Origin: a bacterium HR19
Lineage (GTDB): Bacteria; Calescibacteriota; Calescibacteriia; Calescibacteriales; Calescibacteriaceae
DNA length: 64,000 nt
Direction: 5' to 3'
Assembly (NCBI GenBank): GCA_002898315.1
Contig: BEHV01000002.1
Span: 156,145-220,144, forward strand
The position numbers and the translations under genes are program-made. The notes under the pieces are model-generated. The model was not told where the DNA came from and did not search any database. It saw nothing but the letters and a program-made list of their open reading frames with translations. The stretch's first letter is position 1; each line of letters begins with the position of its first letter. Below, in pieces: positions 52,132-60,346 of the stretch.

Positions 52132-52204
52132 AGCCAAGGGTGGGATTCGAACCCACGACCTGGTGCTTACAAGGCACCCGCTCTACCACCTGAGCTACCT
52201 TGGC
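52132..52204 (-). tRNA. tRNA-Thr (anticodon TGT)
   Basis: Read on the minus strand: acceptor GCCAAGG (52204-52198) pairs with CCTTGGC (52139-52133), with discriminator T at 52132. D-arm GCTC/GAGC, anticodon stem GGTGC/GCACC with loop CTTGTAA (anticodon TGT) and T-arm GTGGG/CCCAC complete the cloverleaf. CCA is not encoded. yjbQ starts 13 bases downstream on the same strand. Confidence 0.95.
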
Positions 52205-52243
52205 TCAAAATAAAAAACAAATCCAAAATGAAACTGAGGTTAA

Positions 52244-52257
52244 GATAAAATTTTATC
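52244..52257. promoter_or_regulatory. 14-base perfect palindrome between divergent tRNA-Thr and rplU
   Basis: GATAAAATTTTATC reads the same on both strands. It lies 40 bases upstream of tRNA-Thr and 125 upstream of rplU, in a 177-base divergent intergenic region otherwise without recognisable features. On the minus strand its TAAAAT could be a -10 box. It may be an operator or chance in A/T-rich DNA. Confidence 0.25.
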
Positions 52258-52366
52258 GCAGTGCCGCCAGATAGAAAAAAATTCAAAATTTTAACTGCCA
52301 GAGCGAAAATGAAATAGAAAACATCAAAATTTTTGTTGTTTTTACAAAATTCAAAAATCAGAAAAT

Positions 52367-52372
52367 TATAAT
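52367..52372 (+). promoter_or_regulatory. Candidate -10 box of rplU (TATAAT)
   Basis: A perfect TATAAT ends nine bases before the rplU ATG. A TTTACA at 52341-52346 could be the -35, but the 20-base spacing is long. No Shine-Dalgarno lies between box and ATG, so the transcript would begin at or next to the start codon. Confidence 0.45.
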
Positions 52373-52381
52373 TTTGATTCT

Positions 52382-52687
52382 ATGTATGCGGTAATAAAGT
52401 TAGCCGGAAAACAATACAAAGTCAAAGAAGGAGACCTTATAAGAACAGAAAAAATAGAAGGAGTTAAAGAGGGAGAAATTTTAGAGGTAAAAGATGTCCT
52501 GCTAATTGTGAAAAACGGTGAAGTAAAACTTGGGAAAACTAACACTACTGTAAAACTCAAAAAAATAAAAGATGGAAAAAGCAAAAAGATAATAGTTTTC
52601 AAATTCAAAAGAAAAAAAAGATATAGAAGAAAATATGGGCACAGACAGCTTTTCTCAATATTCAGAGTTGAAAAAATAGAAAATTGA
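52382..52687 (+). CDS. rplU: 50S ribosomal protein L21
   Basis: A 101-residue protein beginning MYAVIKLAGKQYKVKEGD, the L21 hallmark, and containing VFKFKRKKRYRRKYGHRQLFS near residue 75-95 (the 23S-binding loop). Normal length. rpmA (L27), almost always next to rplU, is absent: the next gene, 31 bases on, is a prenyltransferase. Confidence 0.97.
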   Translation: MYAVIKLAGKQYKVKEGDLIRTEKIEGVKEGEILEVKDVLLIVKNGEVKLGKTNTTVKLKKIKDGKSKKIIVFKFKRKKRYRRKYGHRQLFSIFRVEKIEN

Positions 52688-52718
52688 AGAAACTCCTCTC
52701 AGAAACTAAAAATTATCT

Positions 52719-53714
52719 TTGATGGAGTTCTCTAAATTTGATGAGGCGGAAGCTAAAATCTGGGGGAACTTTCTCAAAATAACCTCAGGCTTTGAGAAAA
52801 ACAAAATTTTGGGATTAATAAGGGTTGTCTCTCTTCCTATAACTCTGTTTTCTGTTATAATCGCTGGATTACTTGCGTGGATCTTTGACTCTTTTGACCC
52901 AACTTTGTTCGTAGTAAATATGATAGGGCTCCTTCTCGCTCACGCTTCAAGCAACGTTATAAACGATTGGTGGGATTACAAAAACAAAGTTGATACCCCT
53001 GAGTATTTCAGGTTATTATATGGGGTACACCCTGTATTTTCTATCGGAGAGAGGAAATCTCTTTTTCTTGGACTTTTTCTTTCATTTCTTGCTTTTTTGT
53101 GCGGATTATTTCTCGCATCAAAAAGAGGACCTGCGGTTATTGCCCTTGCGATAGTCGGCTTTATCCTTCTTTTCTCATATTCCGGAAAACCCTTGAAGCT
53201 AAAATATAGGGGGCTCGGGGAATTTCTTGTATTTTTAATATGGGGACCTCTGATGATAGCTGGAAGCTTCTTTGTAATAACAGGATACATAAACGAGAAG
53301 ATTATTTTTGCTTCTCTGCCTTATGGTATTTCTGCTTCGCTTATTATTTTTGGAAAACACCTTGATAAATTAGAGGAGGACTCAAAAAAAGGAGTGAAAA
53401 CGCTTCCTGTTATTTTGGGAGAAAGAAAAACAAAAATCCTCTGCAAGATTCTCATTTTTGCTATGTATATTTCTGTTATTTTAACTGCTCTTATAACTCA
53501 GAGGTTGGGTTTTTTCTTTTCATTTTTATCTTTGCCGAGAGCAATTAAGGTTTTCAGAGGTATAGATTACGATAGACCAAAGGATTTAAGCGAAGTCCCT
53601 GATTTCTATCCAAAAGATTTCTGGCCCATGTGGTATGTTGGAGGAGCTTTCATCTTGAACACAGATTTTGCTCTTTCGTTTATTCTTGCAACTTTTCTCG
53701 CAAGATTTTTCTAA
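52719..53714 (+). CDS. MenA/UbiA-family polyprenyltransferase
   Basis: A 331-residue protein with about eight or nine membrane spans. The first Asp motif is NVINDWWDYKNKVDTPE (~85-101). The second is the GKHLDKLEEDSKKGVKTLPVILGE region (~215-238), typical of MenA-like enzymes that prenylate 1,4-dihydroxy-2-naphthoate. The C-terminal ~60 residues beyond the last core helix are unusual. It could make menaquinone for the complex I in this window, but no other men gene is here, so another prenyl acceptor is possible. Confidence 0.75.
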   Translation: MMEFSKFDEAEAKIWGNFLKITSGFEKNKILGLIRVVSLPITLFSVIIAGLLAWIFDSFDPTLFVVNMIGLLLAHASSNVINDWWDYKNKVDTPEYFRLLYGVHPVFSIGERKSLFLGLFLSFLAFLCGLFLASKRGPAVIALAIVGFILLFSYSGKPLKLKYRGLGEFLVFLIWGPLMIAGSFFVITGYINEKIIFASLPYGISASLIIFGKHLDKLEEDSKKGVKTLPVILGERKTKILCKILIFAMYISVILTALITQRLGFFFSFLSLPRAIKVFRGIDYDRPKDLSEVPDFYPKDFWPMWYVGGAFILNTDFALSFILATFLARFF

Positions 53715-53762
53715 AATCAGTAAAGTAAAAAAAGAGGAGAGAGAACCCTTTTTATTTTGCGT

Positions 53763-55154
53763 ATGGAAAAAATTATCAGAGTTTTGGAGAGAGTGAAAAG
53801 AGCTTTTCAAGATAAAGATGTGAGAGAAATATTCAGTTTATCTTTTTTAGCTGCTTTCTCCCTTGCTTCCTCAAACATACACAATTTTTTCGGAACGATG
53901 ATGGTGGGGCACATAGGAGAAGATGCAACCGAACAGATTTCTGCTATGGGGCTTGCTCTCCTTATACTCCTGCTCTTTACCTCCCCTATGAACGCTCTCG
54001 CTTCTTCTTCTCAAACATTCATATCTCAGTTCTGGGGCAGAGGAGAAAGAAAAAAATCCCTCATGTCTTTTAAATCAATGCTGTCTGTAAGCTTTATCAT
54101 AAGTTTGTTTATGAGCATAATCGTTTTTGCTCTCGGAGATTTTTTTATGAAGATATTCTCCCCATCTCAGAAGGTTGCAGAGTATGGAAAAAAATTTCTC
54201 TCAATAAGAGTGGTCGGACTTCCAGCGACATCTATGACTTTTGTCATGAGAAGTTTTTTTGACGCAATAGGAGAACCAAAAAAACATCTTGCTTTCAACC
54301 TGTCTTCAACTATATTCTGCATAGTCCTCTCATACTTTCTCGTGTTCGGAATATTTTTTCCCAAAATGGAGCTTTATGGGTTTGCTCTTGCCTCTTCTCT
54401 TTCCTCGTTTTTTGCACTCTTTCACGGATTCCTGATAATAAAACCATATCTCAAAGAACATTTTTCGGTGTCAGAAATAAAAAGTGAAAACTACCGAACA
54501 GATATGTTTGAGTTTTCGCTCAAAAATCTGAAACTCTCTTTACCTGCGGGATTGAGTCAATTTATTGCTTCGCTGAGCTTTCTTATCTTTATGTGGTTTG
54601 CGGGATTTTCAGGAGTTGAACATCAGGCGGTATCTTTCATACTTGTCAATATTCTCGGAGTCATAATGCTTCCCATGATAGCTATCGGGACATCGCTTGC
54701 AGGATTTACCGGTAGATTGATAGGAAAATCTGAAATAAAAAGAGCAGAAAACCTCCTCAAAAATATAATAATAGTTGTCGGAACTTCTTCTCTTTTTGTT
54801 TCTCTTATGCTTGTTATTCTTCCAGAGCTGACTATGAGGGCTTTTTCAAGTGAAAGAGAAATAATAGAGTCGGGTAAAATAACACTCATAACCTTTGCTC
54901 CATCTCTCATATTCGTCTCTGTTTCTATCATGCTCCTCAACGCACTTATAGGACTTGGAGATACGAAATTTGTTGTTCTCGTGGAAACAACACTCCACTT
55001 CCTATTCTTTATTCCCTCACTCATAATACTCGGACCGGTTATGAAACTTGACTCATCTTTCTTATGGGGCTTGATATCTATATATTTTGGATTGCTCTCA
55101 TTAGCGCTGATATTCAGAGTAAAATCAAGAAAATGGATAAAAAAAGTATTCTGA
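53763..55154 (+). CDS. MATE-family multidrug/ion antiporter
   Basis: A 463-residue protein with 12 predicted spans in two six-span halves. The NorM-type landmarks are GEDATEQISAMGLALLIL (TM2 region), SSSQTFISQFWGRGERKKS (TM2-3 loop), VGLPATSMTFVMRSFFDAIGEPK (TM4-5), and in the second half LPMIAIGTSLAGFTGRLIGKSEIKRAE. It exports cationic compounds in exchange for Na+ or H+. The ATG at 53763 is taken over a TTG six bases earlier. No Shine-Dalgarno is seen. Confidence 0.92.
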   Translation: MEKIIRVLERVKRAFQDKDVREIFSLSFLAAFSLASSNIHNFFGTMMVGHIGEDATEQISAMGLALLILLLFTSPMNALASSSQTFISQFWGRGERKKSLMSFKSMLSVSFIISLFMSIIVFALGDFFMKIFSPSQKVAEYGKKFLSIRVVGLPATSMTFVMRSFFDAIGEPKKHLAFNLSSTIFCIVLSYFLVFGIFFPKMELYGFALASSLSSFFALFHGFLIIKPYLKEHFSVSEIKSENYRTDMFEFSLKNLKLSLPAGLSQFIASLSFLIFMWFAGFSGVEHQAVSFILVNILGVIMLPMIAIGTSLAGFTGRLIGKSEIKRAENLLKNIIIVVGTSSLFVSLMLVILPELTMRAFSSEREIIESGKITLITFAPSLIFVSVSIMLLNALIGLGDTKFVVLVETTLHFLFFIPSLIILGPVMKLDSSFLWGLISIYFGLLSLALIFRVKSRKWIKKVF

Positions 55155-55214
55155 CCTGAAAAAATGAAAAAATTGAAGAGAACAAAAAATTAATCGGTGT
55201 TTGGGTTATAGATT

Positions 55215-55829
55215 ATGATTGGAAAGCAGAAAATATGGATAGTTGATTACGGTATGGGAAACCTAAAAAGTGTATGGGGTGCATTCAACTTCTTCGGGGT
55301 CAACTCAGTCGTCAGCTCTTCCTTTGAAAAAGCAGATAAAATAGTTATTCCCGGAGTCGGTGCTTTCGGACAAGCAATATACAACCTCAAGAAACTGAAC
55401 CTCTTTGAAAAAATAAAAGATGAGATTTTATCTGGAAAACCTGCGCTTGGAATATGCCTTGGAATGCAAATACTTTTCCAGTTCTCGGAAGAAAGCGAAG
55501 GAGTTGAAGGGCTTTCATTACTGCGAGGGGTTGTGAAAAACCTCAGAAACCTATCTCAAAATATGAGGGTTCCTAACATAGGGTGGGGCAGAACAAACCT
55601 GAAGAAATCTCAAATTTTCAGCGGACTTGATCAAGAAGAGTTCTTCTACTATATTCACTCATACTATGTCTTGCCAGAAGATACAGAGATTATATGTGCA
55701 AATTTCTCCTCGGAAAATATAAATTTCGCATCTGCTATCAATTTCCAAAATATTTTTGGGGTTCAGTTCCATCCAGAAAAGAGTGGTTTGAAAGGACTAA
55801 AAATAATAGAGAACTTCATAAAAGTATGA
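55215..55829 (+). CDS. hisH: Imidazole glycerol phosphate synthase glutaminase subunit
   Basis: A 204-residue class I glutamine amidotransferase. WIVDYGMGNLKSV at the start is HisH-specific, the nucleophile Cys lies in LGICLGMQILF (~80) and the His-Glu pair in GVQFHPEKSG (~185). It supplies ammonia to HisF in histidine biosynthesis. No HisF or other his gene is adjacent, although a HisZ-like gene opens this window, so his genes are scattered. No Shine-Dalgarno precedes the ATG. Confidence 0.95.
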   Translation: MIGKQKIWIVDYGMGNLKSVWGAFNFFGVNSVVSSSFEKADKIVIPGVGAFGQAIYNLKKLNLFEKIKDEILSGKPALGICLGMQILFQFSEESEGVEGLSLLRGVVKNLRNLSQNMRVPNIGWGRTNLKKSQIFSGLDQEEFFYYIHSYYVLPEDTEIICANFSSENINFASAINFQNIFGVQFHPEKSGLKGLKIIENFIKV

Positions 55830-55941
55830 GAAAATTTTCCTGAGTACAAATGAAAAAAACTTGAACAAGTATTCAAAAATTCTTGAAAAAACAAAATTTA
55901 TCTTGGAATTTGAGAAATTCTAAATAAGGAGGCAGGCGACT

Positions 55942-57012
55942 ATGTTTGATTTTTCGTTAAATGAACAACAAGACCTGCTCGTAAAAACCGTTGAAGAGTT
56001 TGCGAGAAAAGAGATAAGGGAAAAAATAAGAGATTTTGAAGAAAAAGGTGTAGATGAACTCAGGAAAAAGGTATTTGAAATAGGATTATCTGGTGTTGAG
56101 TTTCCCGAAGAGTTCGGTGGTGCTGGAATGGGAATGCTTGAAAGAGCTCTCGTCCTCAAAACGATGGCTGAAAAAGGAGATGGAGGAACAACTTACTCTG
56201 TATTTTCGTTTTTACCACCTTTATATGCATTATACGAGCTTTCAGATACAGAAAAAACAAAGGAGATCATAAAAAAGGCATTGCAAGGAAAAGAAAGAAT
56301 TGCGCTTGCCAAATCTGGTATATATCAAGATAGCGTGACAACAAGAGCAAAAATTGATAAAAACCTCACAACGTTGGTCGTAGAAGAAGAGAATCCAAGC
56401 ATAATTGTTTTCTTCGGTGAAGAAAATGGTAAAATATCGCTCTATATTTCACGGAAGTTCAAAAGAGGAAAGAAACTTTTCAGGTCGGGAGTTTTTTCCT
56501 CACCTGCTTATGAGTTCAATATAGAAGAATACGATAAGGTTGCAGAAAATTTTGTGAGAACCGAAAAATGGGCAAGATTTATTGCAAGAGTACATATAAT
56601 GTTATCTGCTATATGTGCAGGGATAGCAAAATGTGCATCTGATTACGCTCTTGAATATGCTCTTGAAAGAGTCGCGTTCGGTCGTCCGATCGCTTACCAT
56701 CAGGCAATTTCTTTTATGCTCGCCGATATGGACACCACATCAGACGCACTTGAAATCCTCCTCCTCAAATCCGCGTGGGATTTTGATAAATCAAAAGAGT
56801 ACTGGCAAGATTCTACAACCGAACTTATTTTAGAATCACTTGATATTGGCAAGAAGGTGACATCTGATGCTGTTCAGGTTCTCGGTGGACACGGATACAT
56901 AAAAGACCACCCAGTAGAAAAGTGGATGCGCGACTTTGAAGATATAATAAACGCTTTCGGTAGCCCAATCAGGTTTGAAGGAACTATAAAAAACCTGCAA
57001 ACCGGTTTTTAA
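55942..57012 (+). CDS. Acyl-CoA dehydrogenase-like subunit with degenerate middle domain
   Basis: A 356-residue ACAD family member with a normal N-terminal helical domain (FSLNEQQDLLVKTVEEFA) and C-terminal domain (QVLGGHGYIKDHPVEKWMRD, FEGT near the end). The middle beta domain, residues ~125-205, lacks the TEPxAGSD flavin/substrate loop and the GxKxxITN strand. It is about 25-60 residues shorter than most family members. AAGGAGG lies about 12 bases before the ATG. It is followed 48 bases later by a complete ACAD, so the two may form a heteromer. Confidence 0.82.
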   Translation: MFDFSLNEQQDLLVKTVEEFARKEIREKIRDFEEKGVDELRKKVFEIGLSGVEFPEEFGGAGMGMLERALVLKTMAEKGDGGTTYSVFSFLPPLYALYELSDTEKTKEIIKKALQGKERIALAKSGIYQDSVTTRAKIDKNLTTLVVEEENPSIIVFFGEENGKISLYISRKFKRGKKLFRSGVFSSPAYEFNIEEYDKVAENFVRTEKWARFIARVHIMLSAICAGIAKCASDYALEYALERVAFGRPIAYHQAISFMLADMDTTSDALEILLLKSAWDFDKSKEYWQDSTTELILESLDIGKKVTSDAVQVLGGHGYIKDHPVEKWMRDFEDIINAFGSPIRFEGTIKNLQTGF

Positions 57013-57060
57013 AACTACGGGAAAAATTTGATTTTGATGAAAAAAGGGAGGTAGAAGGAG

Positions 57061-58314
57061 ATGGAGTTTGAACTCTCTGAAAATCACAGACAAATACTTG
57101 AACTTTTGAAGTGGCTCGCAAAAGAAAAACTCAGACCACTTGGATTAGAGTACGATAAAAAAGAAGAACCAATCCCCCCCGACCACCCTTTCTTCAAAGA
57201 GATAAAAGCAATGGGAATAGGCATAGGAGTTATGGGTGGTGATGATGGTGGAGAGAAGACAGAAGCAGAAAGCAGATTAAAAAGCATGCTCGGAGATAAA
57301 CAAAATCCTATGCTCGCAACTCTATCAATACTTGCTGCTGAAATTTTAGCGTGGGGTGACCAGGGGGTCTTTATGTCATTCCCCGGTCCCGGGCTTGCAT
57401 CTCCTCCGATAAGAATAATGGCTACCCCTGAGCAGAAGAAGATATTTTATGATTCGTTCAAGGGAGATGAGCCGAAGTGGGGTGCATTTGCTTTAACAGA
57501 ACCCGGTGCCGGCTCAGATGTGGCGCGGATAAGAACAACAGCAAGAAAAGAAGGTAAATACTACATTCTCAACGGTGAAAAAATGTATATCACAAATGGA
57601 GCGAGAGCAGAGTGGGTTGTGGTTTTTGCTACGGTTGACCCCAAACTCGGAAGAGCTGGACACAGAGCTTTCCTCGTAAGAAAAGGAACTCCCGGATTCA
57701 AGGTTTCAAGAATTGAAAAGAAAATGGGGCTTCACGCCTCTGAGACCGCCGGACTTTTGTTTGAGGACTGCAAAGTAGAAGAAGAATTTCTGCTCGGAGG
57801 AGAAGAATACTACAAGTCAAAAGAAGGATTTAAAGGAGCTATGGAAACCTTCAATATGACTCGTCCAGCAGTTGCTGCTATGGCTATTGGAATAGCCCGT
57901 GCTGCGTATGAATACACAAGAGATTACTTCGCAGAAAACTATATGCTAAACGCGGTATCACCATTTGCTTCAAGAGTAAGAGCTGAACTTGAAAGAATGA
58001 AAAGAAAACTTGACATAGCCCGACTCGTATGCGTAAGAGCAGCATACCTTATGGATATGAAAAAACCAAACGCTAAGGAAGCATCACAGGCGAAGGCATT
58101 CGCCCCACCCATCGCCCTTGATGTCGTTTCAAAATGTGTTGAACTCCTCGGTGAAGAAGGAACTCTGGAATACCATCACATAGTAAATAAAGCTTATAGA
58201 GACATAAAAATATTTGATATATTTGAAGGAACCGGGCAAGCTCAAAGAATAGTTATATCAAAACGGCTCTTTGCAAGCAAAGGCAAACCTACTGAATGGA
58301 CAGAAACCACCTGA
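57061..58314 (+). CDS. Acyl-CoA dehydrogenase
   Basis: A 417-residue complete ACAD. LTEPGAGSDVARIRTTA and YILNGEKMYITNGARAEWVVV form the FAD and substrate loop, and KKMGLHASETAGLLFEDCKVEE is conserved. The catalytic Glu is in IFEGTGQAQRIVI near residue 390. It oxidises acyl-CoA to enoyl-CoA and passes electrons to ETF, which is not encoded nearby. GGGAGGT and GGAG precede the ATG. The chain-length preference cannot be read from the sequence. Confidence 0.92.
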   Translation: MEFELSENHRQILELLKWLAKEKLRPLGLEYDKKEEPIPPDHPFFKEIKAMGIGIGVMGGDDGGEKTEAESRLKSMLGDKQNPMLATLSILAAEILAWGDQGVFMSFPGPGLASPPIRIMATPEQKKIFYDSFKGDEPKWGAFALTEPGAGSDVARIRTTARKEGKYYILNGEKMYITNGARAEWVVVFATVDPKLGRAGHRAFLVRKGTPGFKVSRIEKKMGLHASETAGLLFEDCKVEEEFLLGGEEYYKSKEGFKGAMETFNMTRPAVAAMAIGIARAAYEYTRDYFAENYMLNAVSPFASRVRAELERMKRKLDIARLVCVRAAYLMDMKKPNAKEASQAKAFAPPIALDVVSKCVELLGEEGTLEYHHIVNKAYRDIKIFDIFEGTGQAQRIVISKRLFASKGKPTEWTETT

Positions 58315-58359
58315 AAAATAAAAAAACTCTGAATATAAAAAGATGGGAGGTTTTTATAA

Positions 58360-59232
58360 ATGGCAGGACTACTTGAAAACAAAGTTGTCATAATAACTGG
58401 CTCTGGCAGAGGGATAGGAAAGGAGACAGCAAAAATATGCGCATCTGAAGGAGCATGCGTGGTCATAAATGATGTTGACCCTGAACCAGCTCTTGAAACC
58501 CTAGAAGAGATAAGAAAGAACGGAGGAAAAGCTACTGCTTACATAGGGGATATATCAGATGAAAGCGGGGCAAAAGATATAGTAGAACTTGCAAAAAATG
58601 CTTTCGGGAAAATTGACGCGCTCGTGAATAACGCTGGAGTAACAAGGGATTCGCTCCTTGTCAGAATGGAGGTTGAAAAATGGGACGAAATAATGAAGGT
58701 TCACCTCCGGGGAGCTTTTTTATGCACAAAAAATGTTGTTGCTGAGATGATAAAACAAAAAAATTCCGGCTCTATCATAAACCTCTCTTCTCCCGCAGGT
58801 CTCAGGGGTAATATAGGGCAGGCAAACTACGCTTCAGCTAAAGCTGGACTTATGGGTTTTACACTGACACTTGCAAAAGAACTTGAAAGATACAAAATAA
58901 GGGTTAATGCTATCGCTCCTATTGCCTGGACGCGCCTTACTCAAGCTATTCCAGAAGATGTTCTCAAAAAAAGAGGAGAAGAGTTTGCTCAAAAACTCAA
59001 ATCTGCAAAACCGGAGTTCGTCGGACATCTTATCGCCTTCCTCATATCAGACAAAGCACAACATATAACGGGGCAAATATTTGGAGTGTTCGGAGAAGAA
59101 TTCCATATATGGTCCCCCCCAAAAATAGTTTTCAGAAAACAAAAACCAGGCGGATTCCAGATAAACGACTATATCTCTATTCTTGAAGAGATAAATATGT
59201 GGCTTCAGAAACCAGAGGAAAATGTAGGTTAA
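58360..59232 (+). CDS. Short-chain dehydrogenase/reductase (hydroxyacyl-CoA dehydrogenase-like)
   Basis: A 290-residue classical SDR: GSGRGIGKETA at ~14-24, NDVD cofactor segment, NNAGVTRDSL near 88 and catalytic Ser (NLSSPAG) with YASAK. The FabG-like core is followed by a ~45-residue C-terminal extension (EEFHIWSPPKIVF), as in the dehydrogenase part of bacterial 17-beta-HSD4-like proteins. Located after two ACADs with GGGAGGT before the ATG, it probably oxidises 3-hydroxyacyl-CoA in the same pathway; an enoyl-CoA hydratase is missing here. Confidence 0.85.
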   Translation: MAGLLENKVVIITGSGRGIGKETAKICASEGACVVINDVDPEPALETLEEIRKNGGKATAYIGDISDESGAKDIVELAKNAFGKIDALVNNAGVTRDSLLVRMEVEKWDEIMKVHLRGAFLCTKNVVAEMIKQKNSGSIINLSSPAGLRGNIGQANYASAKAGLMGFTLTLAKELERYKIRVNAIAPIAWTRLTQAIPEDVLKKRGEEFAQKLKSAKPEFVGHLIAFLISDKAQHITGQIFGVFGEEFHIWSPPKIVFRKQKPGGFQINDYISILEEINMWLQKPEENVG

Positions 59233-59238
59233 AAAAAC

Positions 59239-60306
59239 TTATTCTGAGTTATTCTCCTCTATTCCGTCTTGTGAATTTTGGATTTTTTCATTTTCTCCTG
59301 TTTCTCTCATCTCTTTTACCTTTTTTATGTTTTCAAGGTGTTCTTCGTATGTCTTTGAGAAAAAGTGAGTTCCATCTCCTTTTGCAACAAAGTAAAGATA
59401 TTCGGTTTTCGCTGGATTTAAAACTGCATCTATTGATGATACTGTGGGATTACATATAGGAGTTGGGGGCAGTCCATCTCTTGTATATGTGTTGTGAGGT
59501 GAATCTATTCTGATGTGGAATGGTTTCGGAGGAGTTCCAAAAATTCTCAAGCCATAGAGCGCTGTCGGATCTGCTTGCAATCTCATACCTTTTTTTAACC
59601 TGTTAAAAAATACAGAAGCTATAATTGGCTTTTCAAACTCAAAAGTTGATTCTTTTTCAACTATTGAAGCCAGTATAAGAACTTTGTAAAACCCCAACTT
59701 CTCCATCATTTTCAATCTTCTTTCTCCGAGCTTTTTTATAAAGTTCTCATACATTGTGTGTATTATCAATCTTGCATCAGAGTTCTTTGTGAAGAGGTAA
59801 GTATCTGGATATAAAAATCCCTCTGCGGTTTGGTAATTTATTCCTATCTTTTTCAAAAACTCCTGATTTTCAGCCCAGTATAAAAAATCGTCTTTATTTT
59901 CTAGTATGCCTGACTCTACTAAATTTTCTGCTATCTCGTATATGCTTTCTCCTGGAATTACTGTTATTTTTCTTTTGTAGAAGTTAGAAGTTGTGAGGAG
60001 TTCGGTTATATCTTTTGGTGAGAGATTTCCATAAAGTTCAAACTCACCCGCCATAAATTTTTTCACTTTGCTTCTCGCAAATATTCTGAAAGAGAGAGGG
60101 TATTTGAGGATTTTCAAGCTAACAAGCTTTTCTGCGATTGATTTTAATGATTCCCCCTTATTTACCTCTATCAGCAAAGGTTTTAATATCTCTCTCTTTT
60201 TCGCATAGTCAAAAAAGTAAAGATACAGGAAAACGATAAAAACAGTTGAGAAAATAAATGAGAAAATTATGGTAAGCGAAATAATTAATTTTCTTCTTTC
60301 GATCAC
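59239..60306 (-). CDS. mltG: Endolytic murein transglycosylase MltG
   Basis: A 355-residue protein with one N-terminal membrane span (~8-32) and a LysM-like region (INKGESLKSIAEKL pattern). The YceG catalytic domain has ASIVEKES (catalytic Glu ~218), LKKGMRLQADPTALYGL and the ending SPHNTYTRDGLPPTPICNP. MltG cuts nascent glycan strands and sets their length. The last ~25 residues are Glu/Asn-rich. The start is GTG. It converges on the SDR gene, six bases away. Confidence 0.93.
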   Translation of the reverse strand: MIERRKLIISLTIIFSFIFSTVFIVFLYLYFFDYAKKREILKPLLIEVNKGESLKSIAEKLVSLKILKYPLSFRIFARSKVKKFMAGEFELYGNLSPKDITELLTTSNFYKRKITVIPGESIYEIAENLVESGILENKDDFLYWAENQEFLKKIGINYQTAEGFLYPDTYLFTKNSDARLIIHTMYENFIKKLGERRLKMMEKLGFYKVLILASIVEKESTFEFEKPIIASVFFNRLKKGMRLQADPTALYGLRIFGTPPKPFHIRIDSPHNTYTRDGLPPTPICNPTVSSIDAVLNPAKTEYLYFVAKGDGTHFFSKTYEEHLENIKKVKEMRETGENEKIQNSQDGIEENNSE

Positions 60307-60346
60307 GAAATAATATTAATCATCAGGTTGGGGAGCGTGTAAAAAT

